Below are positions 33,660 through 43,093 of a stretch of DNA of 46,074 bases, in pieces (the stretch's first letter is position 1; each line of letters opens with the position of its first letter). The position numbers and the translations under genes are program-made. The stretch is from Bacillota bacterium (GTDB lineage Bacteria; Bacillota; Clostridia; Lachnospirales; Lachnospiraceae), in the NCBI GenBank assembly GCA_023441965.1, contig JAEZNB010000030.1:1-46074 (forward strand), in the 5' to 3' direction. The notes below the pieces were generated by a model that did no database searches, was not told the origin of the DNA, and saw nothing but the letters and a program-made list of their open reading frames with translations.

Positions 33660-34670
33660 TTAGAACTTTCCGGCCTCAGCAGCTTCCTGGATCGCAACCG
33701 CTACAGCTACTGTCATACCAACCATGGGGTTGTTACCTGCGCCGATCAGACCCATCATTTCTACATGGGCGGGAACGGAGGAGGAGCCTGCGAACTGAGC
33801 GTCGGAGTGCATTCTTCCCATGGTGTCTGTCATACCGTAGGAAGCAGGACCTGCTGCCATGTTATCGGGATGAAGGGTTCTTCCTGTGCCACCGCCGGAA
33901 GCAACGGAGAAGTACTTCTTACCCTGTTCAACACATTCCTTCTTGTAGGTACCTGCAACAGGATGCTGGAATCTGGTAGGGTTGGTGGAGTTACCGGTGA
34001 TGGATACGTCCACGCCTTCCTTATGCATGATTGCCACACCTTCTGTTACATCGTTTGCACCATAGCAGTTTACGGCTGCTCTGGGTCCCTTGGAATAGGA
34101 CTTGCGGGAAACTTCCTTCACCTGACCGGCGTAGTAGTCCATCTCTGTCTCTACATGGGTAAAGCCGTTGATACGGGAGATGATCTGAGCCGCATCCTTA
34201 CCAAGACCGTTTAAGATAACTCTTAAGGGCTTCTTTCTTACCTTGTTTGCTGACTGGGCGATACCGATTGCACCCTCTGCAGCTGCGAAGGACTCATGGC
34301 CTGCCAGGAAGCAGAAGCACTCGGTGGATTCCTCCAGTAACATCTTACCAAGGTTACCGTGGCCTAAACCAACCTTTCTCTGGTCAGCTACAGAACCGGG
34401 AATACAGAAGGACTGTAAGCCTTCACCGATTGCTGCGGCAGCATCTGCTGCTCTTTTTGCACCCTTTTTGATGGCGATTGCAGCACCTACGATATATGCC
34501 CAACATGCATTTTCGAAGCAAATGGGCTGAATACCCTTAATCATGTTATATACATCCAGACCGGCATCCTTGGTAATCTTCTCTGCTTCTTCGATGGAAG
34601 CAATGCCGTAGCTGTTCAGTGCAGCATTGATCTGGTTAATTCTTCTCTCATATGATTCAAATAAAGCCAT
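33660..34670 (-). CDS. GGGtGRT family protein
   Basis: A 336-residue soluble protein with the family's hallmark ASGGGTGRTLHPDN near residue 263. Other notable parts are IPGSVADQRKVGLGHGN and FLAGHESFAAAEG in the middle, and GAGNNPMVGMTV near the end. The family is frequent in anaerobic Firmicutes, lies beside a NifU-like protein, and has no established reaction. Glycine-rich loops suggest nucleotide or phosphate binding. GGAGG is 9 nt before the ATG. Codon use is strongly biased to few codons, suggesting high expression. It lies 18 bp downstream of its partner. Confidence 0.92.
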   Translation of the reverse strand: MALFESYERRINQINAALNSYGIASIEEAEKITKDAGLDVYNMIKGIQPICFENACWAYIVGAAIAIKKGAKRAADAAAAIGEGLQSFCIPGSVADQRKVGLGHGNLGKMLLEESTECFCFLAGHESFAAAEGAIGIAQSANKVRKKPLRVILNGLGKDAAQIISRINGFTHVETEMDYYAGQVKEVSRKSYSKGPRAAVNCYGANDVTEGVAIMHKEGVDVSITGNSTNPTRFQHPVAGTYKKECVEQGKKYFSVASGGGTGRTLHPDNMAAGPASYGMTDTMGRMHSDAQFAGSSSVPAHVEMMGLIGAGNNPMVGMTVAVAVAIQEAAEAGKF

Positions 34671-34688
34671 TGTATGTATCCTCCTTCA

Positions 34689-35381
34689 CTATTCGTGTCT
34701 CGGGTCAATGATTTTTACAGCATCAGCAACACGGCCATACTGGCCCTTGGATTTCTCAAATGCTGTGTTGGCATCATCACCTTTTTTGATGAAGTCCATC
34801 ATCTTACCGAAGTTAACGAACTGATAACCGATGATTTCGCTGTTTTCGTCCAAAGCGAGACCTGTAACATAGCCATCGGTCATCTCCAGATAGCGGGGAC
34901 CCTTGGCAAGAGTACCATACATGGTTCCAACCTGGCTGCGGAGACCTTTTCCCAGATCCTCTAAACCGGCACCGATCGGAAGTCCGTCCTCAGAAAATGC
35001 ACTCTGGGTTCTGCCGTATACAATCTGAAGGAACAGTTCTCTCATCGCTGTATTGATTGCGTCACAAACCAAGTCCGTATTCAATGCCTCAAGAATCGTA
35101 AGGCCCGGTAAAATTTCAGAAGCCATCGCTGCGGAATGAGTCATACCGGAGCATCCGACGGTTTCTACCAATGCTTCCTGAATAACACCGTCTTTCACGT
35201 TTAATGTTAATTTGCAGGTTCCCTGCTGCGGTGCACACCAGCCGACACCATGGGTCAAGCCTGAGATATCGGATATTTCCTTCGCTTTTACCCATTTAGC
35301 TTCTTCCGGAATAGGCGCTGCGCCATGGTGCACTCCCTGGGTAACAGGACACATCATTTTTACCTCATGTGAATAGATCAT
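34689..35381 (-). CDS. NifU/IscU-like scaffold partner of the GGGtGRT protein
   Basis: A 230-residue protein whose N-terminal 130 residues resemble the IscU/NifU iron-sulfur scaffold fold, with cysteines in HGVGWCAPQQGTC, VETVGCSGMTH and TDLVCDA. These could hold an Fe-S cluster or metal. The remaining 100 residues are specific to this family. AAAGGAG is 10 nt before the ATG at 35381. It is co-transcribed with the GGGtGRT gene; the pair is conserved together in clostridia. Its cluster and client are unknown. Confidence 0.85.
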   Translation of the reverse strand: MIYSHEVKMMCPVTQGVHHGAAPIPEEAKWVKAKEISDISGLTHGVGWCAPQQGTCKLTLNVKDGVIQEALVETVGCSGMTHSAAMASEILPGLTILEALNTDLVCDAINTAMRELFLQIVYGRTQSAFSEDGLPIGAGLEDLGKGLRSQVGTMYGTLAKGPRYLEMTDGYVTGLALDENSEIIGYQFVNFGKMMDFIKKGDDANTAFEKSKGQYGRVADAVKIIDPRHE

Positions 35382-35535
35382 GTTGTTGAAACTCCTTTCA
35401 ATTTACATAGAATAGCATAAGTCTGTTATTTACTTAACATATTTTCGCATAAAACCCATGATTCGTCCACACCTTTTTATAAAAACTTTGCCATATCTGT
35501 AAAAATGATTAATATCAATCGGACTTACCTGTCAT

Positions 35536-35572
35536 AAAAAAGCATATCGCTGAATTTCTCATGCGATATGCT
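35536..35572 (-). terminator. Rho-independent terminator of the hexapeptide-repeat gene
   Basis: On the minus strand AGCATATCGC pairs perfectly with GCGATATGCT across a 12-nt loop, followed by TTTTT. Confidence 0.9.
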
Positions 35573-35581
35573 GTATGTATT

Positions 35582-36250
35582 TTACTTTTTCAGGACAATT
35601 TCTCCTGCCTTTTTATAGATGCTTCCCTCTGCTACATATCCCCGGACCATAGAAAGAGGATAGATATTGGTGTTCCTGCCGATGACCGTGCCGGGATTTA
35701 AGACACTGTTACAACCCACTTCCACATGATCTCCGAGGATGGCTCCGAATTTCTTTATGCCTGTCGGAATCCGCTCCTCTCCTGCCTTGACCTCAACCAA
35801 AGATTTATCGGACTTAAGATTGGAGGTGATTGAGCCTGCTCCCATATGAGCCTTGAAACCCAGAATGGAATCCCCTACATAATTATAATGAGGTACCTGA
35901 ACCTGATTGAAGAGTATTACATTCTTAAGCTCCGAGGAATTCCCGACTACTGCTCCTTCACCGACAATGACGCTTCCACGGATGTAGGCACAGTGACGGA
36001 TCTCCGCCTTCTTCCCTATGATCGCCGGCCCTGCCAGGTAGGCTGTCGGCGCTACGGTAGCAGATTTTGCGATCCAGATATCCTCTCCCCTTTTTTCATA
36101 TTCCTCTTCGGATAATTGGGCGCCGATCGTTAGGATCAGCTCCTTGATCCTGCCCAATACCTCCCAAGGATAGGTGCATCCCTCAAAGCCTTTCGCCGCA
36201 ATGGTTTCCCTTAAATCTAATAAAGCCTGTATGGTTAGTTGTTCTTTCAC
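35582..36250 (-). CDS. Left-handed beta-helix (hexapeptide repeat) nucleotidyl/acyltransferase-like protein
   Basis: A 222-residue protein. After an N-terminal helical part (about 1-55) it has hexapeptide repeats from about residue 60 to the end, for example IAKSATVAPTAYL, IIGKKAEI and VIVGEGAVVG. FKAHMGAGSITSNLKSD resembles the C-terminal acetyltransferase half of GlmU-type enzymes. The N-terminal nucleotidyltransferase half is absent. It may transfer an acyl group or bind a nucleotide sugar. Start: the GTG at 36250 lies 8 nt after GGGGGG; the TTG at 36256 is too close to it. Confidence 0.83.
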   Translation of the reverse strand: MKEQLTIQALLDLRETIAAKGFEGCTYPWEVLGRIKELILTIGAQLSEEEYEKRGEDIWIAKSATVAPTAYLAGPAIIGKKAEIRHCAYIRGSVIVGEGAVVGNSSELKNVILFNQVQVPHYNYVGDSILGFKAHMGAGSITSNLKSDKSLVEVKAGEERIPTGIKKFGAILGDHVEVGCNSVLNPGTVIGRNTNIYPLSMVRGYVAEGSIYKKAGEIVLKK

Positions 36251-36408
36251 AGTCAATTCCCCCCGGTATCATTATTCCTATTGCTTCAATAGAAGCTTCA
36301 TTCACTCTTTATTGCATTTAGGTCCATAATCATTATATTATCACAATGTCTGAAAAACCACCATTTTTTTTGGCATCAAATATAAGTGATAATAAAAAAA
36401 GAGAGATC

Positions 36409-38688
36409 TCAACACCTTTGCTTCCTTCCCCTGATATCAAGTAATGTCTTGCGGAATAAGATAGAGATACCTCCAAGACATAGTATGATATTGATATATA
36501 GCTTAATTTTATCTCCTGGGTTTATAGTGTCTCTCAATATGATATGGGAATACAGATAGGGATTCCACAGGATGTTATTCATAAACGAAGCCCCAAGGAG
36601 CAATATAACCGTGGGCATCAGAATAATACCAAAGCTGATTGCCAGTGCAGAAGCTGTACTTTTAGAATAATATGAGATACACAAAATAAGGATCATACAT
36701 AATAATGAACCTATCAGTCGAATAACATTGGCCAGAATAAGTACCCCACCGATGGTCATCCTCCACGGAAAGAAGCGGAAGGTGTCAAGACTTTGTATGG
36801 GTGCATGAAGACCGGCAGAAGTATAGTTCTTTAAAACATTCAGTGTACAGGGTATATAAATGATTGCATACAAGATTATCGTAAGTAAAATCCCTGTTAG
36901 AAAACGAGCGAAAAAGGATGGAAGCCGTCCCCTTCGGGTAGCTCCAAATAGCTTGCTTTCACCATATTGATTTTCAATCGCATAGATAGGCGCTATGCAG
37001 GAAATCAGACAGAACAAGTAAAGTATATGGGCTGCGGATAAATTCCCAATCGGTATTATCCCAAGCAGCTGATTAAATCCTGTATCGTATACCAACCAAG
37101 GCTTTATCCCCTCTTCCTCCATATACCGGGCTTCAATGGCTTTGACTCTTCCAACAAGCATTTGATATCCAATTTCTGATTTTAGGTCCTGAACAGTAAT
37201 GTTTTCCAGATATTGATAGGATGCCTGATGAATTCTTCCGGCCTTATACTCCTCTTGGATTACTTCTAACTGCTTCTTCAGATTTCTATACCGTGTTTGT
37301 TCCTCTCTAAGAAAATCATAGGTCTTATCAGTTAACTCTCCTTCCACCTGCTTCATGTAATACTGATAAAGATTATCATTCGGAATATATGGCATGCGAT
37401 AGCTATTAACCTGATACACACTTACAATTAGCGCTATAAGTAAAATAATACCCGCTCTATAGGTCACTAGTATTTTATACGCTTCATAGTATAATAGACC
37501 GGATCTAACCTTATATGAGAATCTCCTTAGATAATAGGCTGGGGTGAATATCTTCAAATTATGATATATCAGATTCTTCTGTCTGGAGAATATAAGCAGA
37601 TTCGATACTGCAATAAAAAAGCCCACGGGTAACAGAAGAAAAAAACATACCCATAAAACGCCAACCGGATAGCCCAGGATATTAACATCCAGATAATTCT
37701 GATAGACAGCGTTCGTATGTAGCATATAACTTAGATTAAAATATTTCAACAAACTTAAAGAAGAGCTGCCCGGAATGTTAAGATATAGCAGATGGCTGGT
37801 GAGATAATAGGCGAAGGCTGCCCCATAAACAAAAAGTGTATTTCTGCCTATGATGCAGAGAAGAGTAAAAATAACTGCAACGAGAAAATAGGTCAGTATC
37901 TTTGTTATACTGAACAGGACAAGATATCCGCCTATGCTGATCGGGAGAATCGAGCCATGAAAACCTTCGACGGACTGAAGCCATGGTGTCAGTGTAGTTC
38001 CTCCGTATAACCTCCAGGATACAATGAAATTACTGCCATATAAAAGAAGATAAAGCAAAACACTGAAGGTAAGTAGTGACAGCTGCTTTGCTAGCAGCAG
38101 AAATGATCTGCCATATTGTGTCGGTCGAAGTAGCGCGAATAATCCCACCTCCTTCTCATTTAGCACCAGTATGGAAGCTGCCATAAGCAATAATAAAATT
38201 GCTAGGATATCCGTAAAATCTCGATTGGTGGCAAATAGCAGACCCTGTGAATTAACCAGCTCTAAGGTGTTCACTTTTAGGGGGGCGTAGGCCCTTGGAG
38301 TTTTTCTTATACTTCGATTTGTAAAGCTGTCTTCATTTGAGAATATTGATAGAATTGACATCTCTCCTGCGCGGCTTTCCACCTGTCCGAGGAAATTCTC
38401 ATAAGCTTCTATTCTGTCAAGCTGTCTTAGAGTCTTATCATATAAATAAAAGCTACGGTAATTGTCTCCTGCATCTTCCTGTTTACTCAGCAGATAATGA
38501 CGGATGTCAGTCCCATTGGAGAACTGTCCGAGATCAGTATACATTTGCTTGTTTTCAGCGGCATCAATCACTTCCTGTTCAGATGACCACAGGCATAAAG
38601 ACAGATTTATAACGACAGCCAGGAAAAGTACAGCCAGAAAGCTTTTCTTACAGATAATCTTATAACATTCCAAGATATATAGGTGCAA
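36409..38688 (-). CDS. Fused ABC-2 type permease with two six-helix halves
   Basis: A 759-residue membrane protein with about 12 helices in two matching halves. Each half starts with one helix, an extracellular loop of 100 residues or more, then five helices (first half about residues 15-370, second about 400-755). The second loop is a Lys/Glu/Gln coiled-coil (LREEQTRYRNLKKQ...). This is a single-chain version of an ABC-2 permease dimer. GGAGGTG lies 7 nt before a TTG start that directly abuts the stop of the ATPase gene, so translation is coupled. The AT-rich composition stands out from the metabolic genes. Cargo is unknown; the secreted small protein encoded upstream or its toxicity are possible reasons for the transporter. 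Confidence 0.85.
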   Translation of the reverse strand: MHLYILECYKIICKKSFLAVLFLAVVINLSLCLWSSEQEVIDAAENKQMYTDLGQFSNGTDIRHYLLSKQEDAGDNYRSFYLYDKTLRQLDRIEAYENFLGQVESRAGEMSILSIFSNEDSFTNRSIRKTPRAYAPLKVNTLELVNSQGLLFATNRDFTDILAILLLLMAASILVLNEKEVGLFALLRPTQYGRSFLLLAKQLSLLTFSVLLYLLLYGSNFIVSWRLYGGTTLTPWLQSVEGFHGSILPISIGGYLVLFSITKILTYFLVAVIFTLLCIIGRNTLFVYGAAFAYYLTSHLLYLNIPGSSSLSLLKYFNLSYMLHTNAVYQNYLDVNILGYPVGVLWVCFFLLLPVGFFIAVSNLLIFSRQKNLIYHNLKIFTPAYYLRRFSYKVRSGLLYYEAYKILVTYRAGIILLIALIVSVYQVNSYRMPYIPNDNLYQYYMKQVEGELTDKTYDFLREEQTRYRNLKKQLEVIQEEYKAGRIHQASYQYLENITVQDLKSEIGYQMLVGRVKAIEARYMEEEGIKPWLVYDTGFNQLLGIIPIGNLSAAHILYLFCLISCIAPIYAIENQYGESKLFGATRRGRLPSFFARFLTGILLTIILYAIIYIPCTLNVLKNYTSAGLHAPIQSLDTFRFFPWRMTIGGVLILANVIRLIGSLLCMILILCISYYSKSTASALAISFGIILMPTVILLLGASFMNNILWNPYLYSHIILRDTINPGDKIKLYINIILCLGGISILFRKTLLDIRGRKQRC

Positions 38689-39612
38689 TTATTTCACCTC
38701 CATACTACACTCCTTAAGTTTCTCCAGTTCCTCCGGATCAGGTACTTTCCCGTCATTAAACAGATAAAGATACAAATCCTCCAATGTAGGCTTTACAGCA
38801 TGATACGGGTACATCAACGGAGGCTGCTCCGAAAGTATTCTTACCATGATTTTATCGCCATCCTTGGACATGGAACTGATTTTCCGGGTGTTTTGAACTT
38901 TATGCAAATCCTCCTCCGGTATCGAAATTTCATAGACCTTGTTTTCCATGGGTTTGATTAGCTCCGCAGTTGTATTCTTGGCCAGTAATTCTCCCTGTTT
39001 CAATAAGATGATTTCCTTTGAGATAAACTCAATGTCTGAAACTACATGGGTGGCAATAATCACAATCTTATGAAAGCTGATTTCAGAAATCAGATTTCGT
39101 ATTCTGATACGTTCCTTAGGATCAAGCCCGGCTGTAGGTTCATCCAGAATCAATATCTTTGGATCATTCAATATGGCCTGGGCAATCAGTATGCGTTGCT
39201 TCATTCCGCCGGAAAAACTGCCTAATCGTTTATCTGCCTCATTGGTTAGATTCACCCTATCCAACACTTCCTCTATTCTGATATTCAGGTGTTTTCTCTC
39301 CATCCCCTTCAATGCTCCCATATACCCCAGGAACCGCCTTGCAGTAAAACCATGGAACAAAGATTGCTGCTGGGGCATATAACCTAATATGCTCCGATAA
39401 GAAGCTCCCATATAGCGAATGTCTGTCTGATCCATGGTTATACAGCCCTCATCCTGAAGCAGATTATTTACAATTATATTAATCAATGTGGATTTTCCTG
39501 CGCCATTCGGACCCAGAAGACCGTAGATCCCCTCATTAAGTGTTAAGGAAACTCCCTTAAGTGCTCTCTTGTTGCCATAAGACTTAGTCAACCCTTGAAT
39601 CTCGAGTTTCAT
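38689..39612 (-). CDS. ABC transporter ATP-binding protein
   Basis: A 307-residue ATPase for the downstream permease. Walker A GPNGAGKST, Q-loop MPQQQSL, signature FSGGMKQR, Walker B ILILDEPTAGLD and switch IATHVVSD are intact, and a C-terminal extension of about 90 residues follows, as in ABC-2 (bacitracin/BcrA-like) systems. The ATG at 39612 is preferred since GGGGG is 6 nt upstream; the ATG at 39618 touches it. It lies 19 bp after the lipoprotein gene. Confidence 0.92.
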   Translation of the reverse strand: MKLEIQGLTKSYGNKRALKGVSLTLNEGIYGLLGPNGAGKSTLINIIVNNLLQDEGCITMDQTDIRYMGASYRSILGYMPQQQSLFHGFTARRFLGYMGALKGMERKHLNIRIEEVLDRVNLTNEADKRLGSFSGGMKQRILIAQAILNDPKILILDEPTAGLDPKERIRIRNLISEISFHKIVIIATHVVSDIEFISKEIILLKQGELLAKNTTAELIKPMENKVYEISIPEEDLHKVQNTRKISSMSKDGDKIMVRILSEQPPLMYPYHAVKPTLEDLYLYLFNDGKVPDPEELEKLKECSMEVK

Positions 39613-39631
39613 ACTCATCCCCCTTATGTAC

Positions 39632-40963
39632 CTAAATTGGATCTACTATGATATAATCCATTTTGCCATTCAGATAATCCTCCTTAAGAATATATCCAAT
39701 TCGCTGCGATATTCCTTCCTTAATATTCGTGTATAGGAAAATATAAAACTCTTTATATTCGCCAATCATTCTTAATTGTGCATCCTCGGGTAACGCTCCC
39801 TCTAGCTCCTTCATTCCCTTTGTAATTATGTCATATGCATACTTCCTTCCGGCAGTGTCCCGTCTTATATGGGGTTGACCGGTAATATCCGATATTCCCT
39901 CATAACCTTCAAGGATGAAGAGGGTATCCCCCACTTCACTTACAGAATAGGCAGGAGTAGGCATAAGAACCTCTTCCTGCTTTGTCGTAAAACTATAAAC
40001 GATCAGCTCATTGCTGTTATCAGGCTTGTGCTTATTATAGTAATAATACTCGCCTGATACCAGTAATGGAATAGGGAGGTCTAGCTCCTCCAGTTGTAGG
40101 CTGTTCAGATCAAAACAACTCATTCCCTCATGAAAGACCTCCATAACAGCTTGCATATACTTCTGGAAATTAACTTCATCCTTCATAAAATTTTCAAAGC
40201 TATCGGTCATGCCATAGTCTCTGGCATCAATTTCATTATCATAATAACGGTAATATAGAATTAATTTATGATTGCTGATTCCACAAGGTATCATATCCAG
40301 AAAATGTCCATCTCTGATCGGTATCCTCTCAACGGAAAAGGTCTTTAGATCAACTATATTTAAACAGAAGGAAGCGTATGAGGTATTTACCCCGTCCTTA
40401 ATCTCGAACTCTCTGGCTAACAGATATAGCTGATTACCTAAAAGATACTGATCACTCAGTAGCGCTCCGTCAATCCATGCTACCGCTTTCGTCCTGGTAT
40501 TGCTCATATCACTTTGATACAGATAGGTTCGCATGATTTGCTGCTTGTTATCATCCATCTCCGTCTGGCTTTCCAGATAGTATCGATCCTCATCAACTAT
40601 AAAATGCCAATCCCTGACCGCTCTGGCTGTACAATCCAGGGAGGTATGATCACAATTGGGCTTACTGCAAAAGTATACATTCCTCAATGTAGCAAAATCA
40701 AAATAGCACTGCCTTGCATAAGCCTTTGAATCTGTATACAGAACACCCTCCTCAGTAATGGAATATCCCGGATGTAGTGTAACCACATGCTCATATGTTA
40801 CTTCTGATTCCTTACCCTTACAGGACAATCCACTGATCGCAATCAATAGGAGTATTATCGCCAGTAAGCATAATCTTGTTGCTTGTCTTTTCTTATTTCC
40901 ATACTGCCTCACAAATGTATCTCCACTACTCTTTGGGAGTATCATATGATTATTTCTATACAC
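39632..40963 (-). CDS. Membrane-tethered protein with beta-propeller-like repeats and a CxxxxCxHxxxxC motif
   Basis: A 443-residue exported protein. The GTG at 40963 has GGAGG 7 nt upstream. After a basic N-terminus (1-30) comes a hydrophobic helix ending IAISGLSC, a possible lipobox (Cys48). The external part is made of short beta-strand repeats (VLYTDSKAY, YYYYNKHK, YAYDIITKG), like clostridial DUF5050-type propellers. Near residue 98 is CSKPNCDHTSLDC, a C-x4-C-x-H-x4-C arrangement that could bind a metal. I do not know a function. It lies between the solute-binding-like lipoprotein and the ATPase in one gene series. Confidence 0.72.
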   Translation of the reverse strand: MYRNNHMILPKSSGDTFVRQYGNKKRQATRLCLLAIILLLIAISGLSCKGKESEVTYEHVVTLHPGYSITEEGVLYTDSKAYARQCYFDFATLRNVYFCSKPNCDHTSLDCTARAVRDWHFIVDEDRYYLESQTEMDDNKQQIMRTYLYQSDMSNTRTKAVAWIDGALLSDQYLLGNQLYLLAREFEIKDGVNTSYASFCLNIVDLKTFSVERIPIRDGHFLDMIPCGISNHKLILYYRYYDNEIDARDYGMTDSFENFMKDEVNFQKYMQAVMEVFHEGMSCFDLNSLQLEELDLPIPLLVSGEYYYYNKHKPDNSNELIVYSFTTKQEEVLMPTPAYSVSEVGDTLFILEGYEGISDITGQPHIRRDTAGRKYAYDIITKGMKELEGALPEDAQLRMIGEYKEFYIFLYTNIKEGISQRIGYILKEDYLNGKMDYIIVDPI

Positions 40964-41022
40964 TTTATAGCCTCCTCATATAGACATGTATTGTCCCTAC
41001 CACGCAATACACAATTTGAGCT

Positions 41023-42639
41023 TCACTTAGTATGGTATTCAAGTGTAGTTAACCATTCCGTTTTCTGGCGATTTATCTCCTCCAACAACCTGTCTACTCC
41101 ACTTTCATCCAGTTGCTGGCGAATATCACGGATAAATCCATCAAAATCTTCGACCCCACCATTTAGGATATTGCTCAGCTGCTTCATGATCTTGTTGCAG
41201 GCTGCAAGCTCTGTCTGAACATTGCTAAAGTCAATTTCAAATCCAAAATATCTGTTGACCAATTTATTCTGTAGCTGAAGGTATCGCTCATTCTTATCAG
41301 CAAATTCATAATATAAGGGTAAGGAAAGATAGGTATTGCCTATGAGTAAGTCTTGAGAATGCCTAATCTGCCTGGTAATCTTCTCTTCATCAAGGTAGTA
41401 ATTTATACCCTCCACCCCATAAAGAAGCAGATCCGTAAGCTTATCATCCGAATATGCCCGGCTTAAAAAGTCAAAGGCAGCTTCCTTGTTGGCAGATGTG
41501 ACCAGGATGCAATTCCCCATAGCCTGATTTTGCACACTACCGGAATAATAATCCTCTAATACAAGCTCAAATACATCCTCCTGATCTGCCAGTTCTCCAC
41601 CCTCATCATAGTAATTTCCAAACAAGGGATTCTCCTGGGGAAGTACTGAGAAAAAGCTTATATGAAGGAAGAAATCCTTCATGTTACGATAAGATGTACT
41701 TCCCTTTATAATACCTGATCCTGCCAGCTGATTCACAGCGGAGAGCCATCGAAGGTATTCCGGATTATCAAGCTGTACTATCGCATTTTCTGAAGTATCC
41801 TGACTTAGTAGTGTGGAATCGGAGTAAGGGGTCATGGTATAGCCGGAGGATTGTAAATTATTCAAGCTGGCATCAACCGTCACAAAGCGAAAACCTTCAG
41901 ACATTTCCTCCCTTTTAGCAATTTCTGTTAATAGCTCTGTCAGTTCATATAGAGGCTTATTCAGATCCCCCTTCGTCAGTCCATATTGCTCCATCAATCT
42001 ACGATTTACTATATAGGCAGGTGGACCGAACACCGTATAGGAATATCCGCTTACTCCGTAGATATGTCCATCCACAGTAAGGCTTCTCCAATTATTCTCC
42101 GGCATAGAATTCCATAGGACACTATTCCTTTCTGCCAGTAGCTTATCCTCAATCGGCTCCAGAAGACCTTCTTTAGCAAAATGTAAATAGCATTTCGGAT
42201 TAAGATAAATAATATCAATATCCGATGTCCTTTCCCTACGAAGATATTCCATCAAATCTTCTTTGCTTACATTAAAAAGGCCATCCGGTAACTCGAACTT
42301 ATGAAAGTAAACAACATAATCTGTATTATTTTGAATCAGATACTCATTGACGGCATCTGTAATATAGTCAGCAGGATTAATTCCCAAAAGAGTTACTACA
42401 GTCTTATCCGGATATTGCGCCTGTATAGTATCATATTCCTTACTGACTCCATAAAAGGGGTGCAAGTCCGGTGGTACAGTCGTATCCGGTTGATCAATAT
42501 CTATATTACGGGATTCAGTAATATGCTGAAGTAGTGTTTTCTTCTCAGCCGTTTCTTCCTTCACCTCTGTATTTTTACTGCAGGATGAAAGAATAAGTAT
42601 AAGTGATATTGCCAACATCACTTTACATTTCATAAGCAT
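41023..42639 (-). CDS. Solute-binding-like lipoprotein
   Basis: A 538-residue lipoprotein: signal peptide with lipobox LILSSC (Cys20) and a charged spacer. The mature domain resembles family 1 extracellular solute-binding proteins (VTLLGINPADYITDAVNEYL; DIDIIYLNPK; WRSLTVDGHIYGVSGYS; YIVNRRLMEQYGL), usually sugar binders. The expected sugar-permease genes are missing; instead an ABC-2 type transporter lies downstream. The last 80 residues are coiled-coil-like. Start is the ATG at 42639 or at 42633; GGGGG is 4 or 10 nt away. The upstream small secreted protein gene is 79 bp away. Confidence 0.82.
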   Translation of the reverse strand: MLMKCKVMLAISLILILSSCSKNTEVKEETAEKKTLLQHITESRNIDIDQPDTTVPPDLHPFYGVSKEYDTIQAQYPDKTVVTLLGINPADYITDAVNEYLIQNNTDYVVYFHKFELPDGLFNVSKEDLMEYLRRERTSDIDIIYLNPKCYLHFAKEGLLEPIEDKLLAERNSVLWNSMPENNWRSLTVDGHIYGVSGYSYTVFGPPAYIVNRRLMEQYGLTKGDLNKPLYELTELLTEIAKREEMSEGFRFVTVDASLNNLQSSGYTMTPYSDSTLLSQDTSENAIVQLDNPEYLRWLSAVNQLAGSGIIKGSTSYRNMKDFFLHISFFSVLPQENPLFGNYYDEGGELADQEDVFELVLEDYYSGSVQNQAMGNCILVTSANKEAAFDFLSRAYSDDKLTDLLLYGVEGINYYLDEEKITRQIRHSQDLLIGNTYLSLPLYYEFADKNERYLQLQNKLVNRYFGFEIDFSNVQTELAACNKIMKQLSNILNGGVEDFDGFIRDIRQQLDESGVDRLLEEINRQKTEWLTTLEYHTK

Positions 42640-42718
42640 TCAACCCCCTTATATTTGATAAAAATCCTGTTTATCAGTCTATGGTTCATTAAATATGGGT
42701 GTCCCGAACTAATAAATT

Positions 42719-43093
42719 TTAATAGTAACCAGTATTAGGATTCCAACTGATTACCTTATATCCATCCGAATCCGTATGATAGGAATTTGCTGCAGTAATT
42801 ATGATAGGAGACCCAGCACCTACACTTGTGTGTATAAATCCTGTTATACTAGTTCCACCATTACCGTCTCCAGTGTATGTATGCGTCTGTTGATTATATA
42901 CAGAGACTGATAAAGATACACTAACATAACCATAGGAATACGTTGCAGCATATGCGTAGCTGCGGTCCCATTCATCCACTACTAAAGTTCCAATACCAGA
43001 TGTGTATGCATACGCCGGTGATACAGACATTAAGAAGATAACACATGCTAAAACTAGCACAATGAAGCTTTTACCAAGTCTATTTTTTCTCAT
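42719..43093 (-). CDS. Small secreted Tyr-rich protein, candidate bacteriocin or surface peptide
   Basis: A 124-residue preprotein with a clear signal peptide (residues 1-29, cleavage after SPAYA). The mature 95 residues have no Cys, are rich in Tyr, Ser, Thr and Gly, alternate polar and hydrophobic residues as in a beta-sandwich (YGYVSVSLSVSVYN), and end NTGYY. Size, composition and a following ABC transporter recall lactococcin 972-type bacteriocins, though I cannot show homology. There is no convincing Shine-Dalgarno sequence before the ATG. A promoter with a dyad operator lies 28-80 bp upstream. First gene of the five-gene series. Confidence 0.75.
   Translation of the reverse strand: MRKNRLGKSFIVLVLACVIFLMSVSPAYAYTSGIGTLVVDEWDRSYAYAATYSYGYVSVSLSVSVYNQQTHTYTGDGNGGTSITGFIHTSVGAGSPIIITAANSYHTDSDGYKVISWNPNTGYY

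Noticed and set aside
33641..34530. Several plus-strand frames opposite the GGGtGRT gene
   Set aside because: Shadows produced by its strong codon bias; no ribosome binding sites or recognisable domains.
36385..36409. Terminator after the permease gene
   Set aside because: GAGATCTC before a T-run is an 8-bp palindrome with no room for a loop, so I do not call a hairpin.
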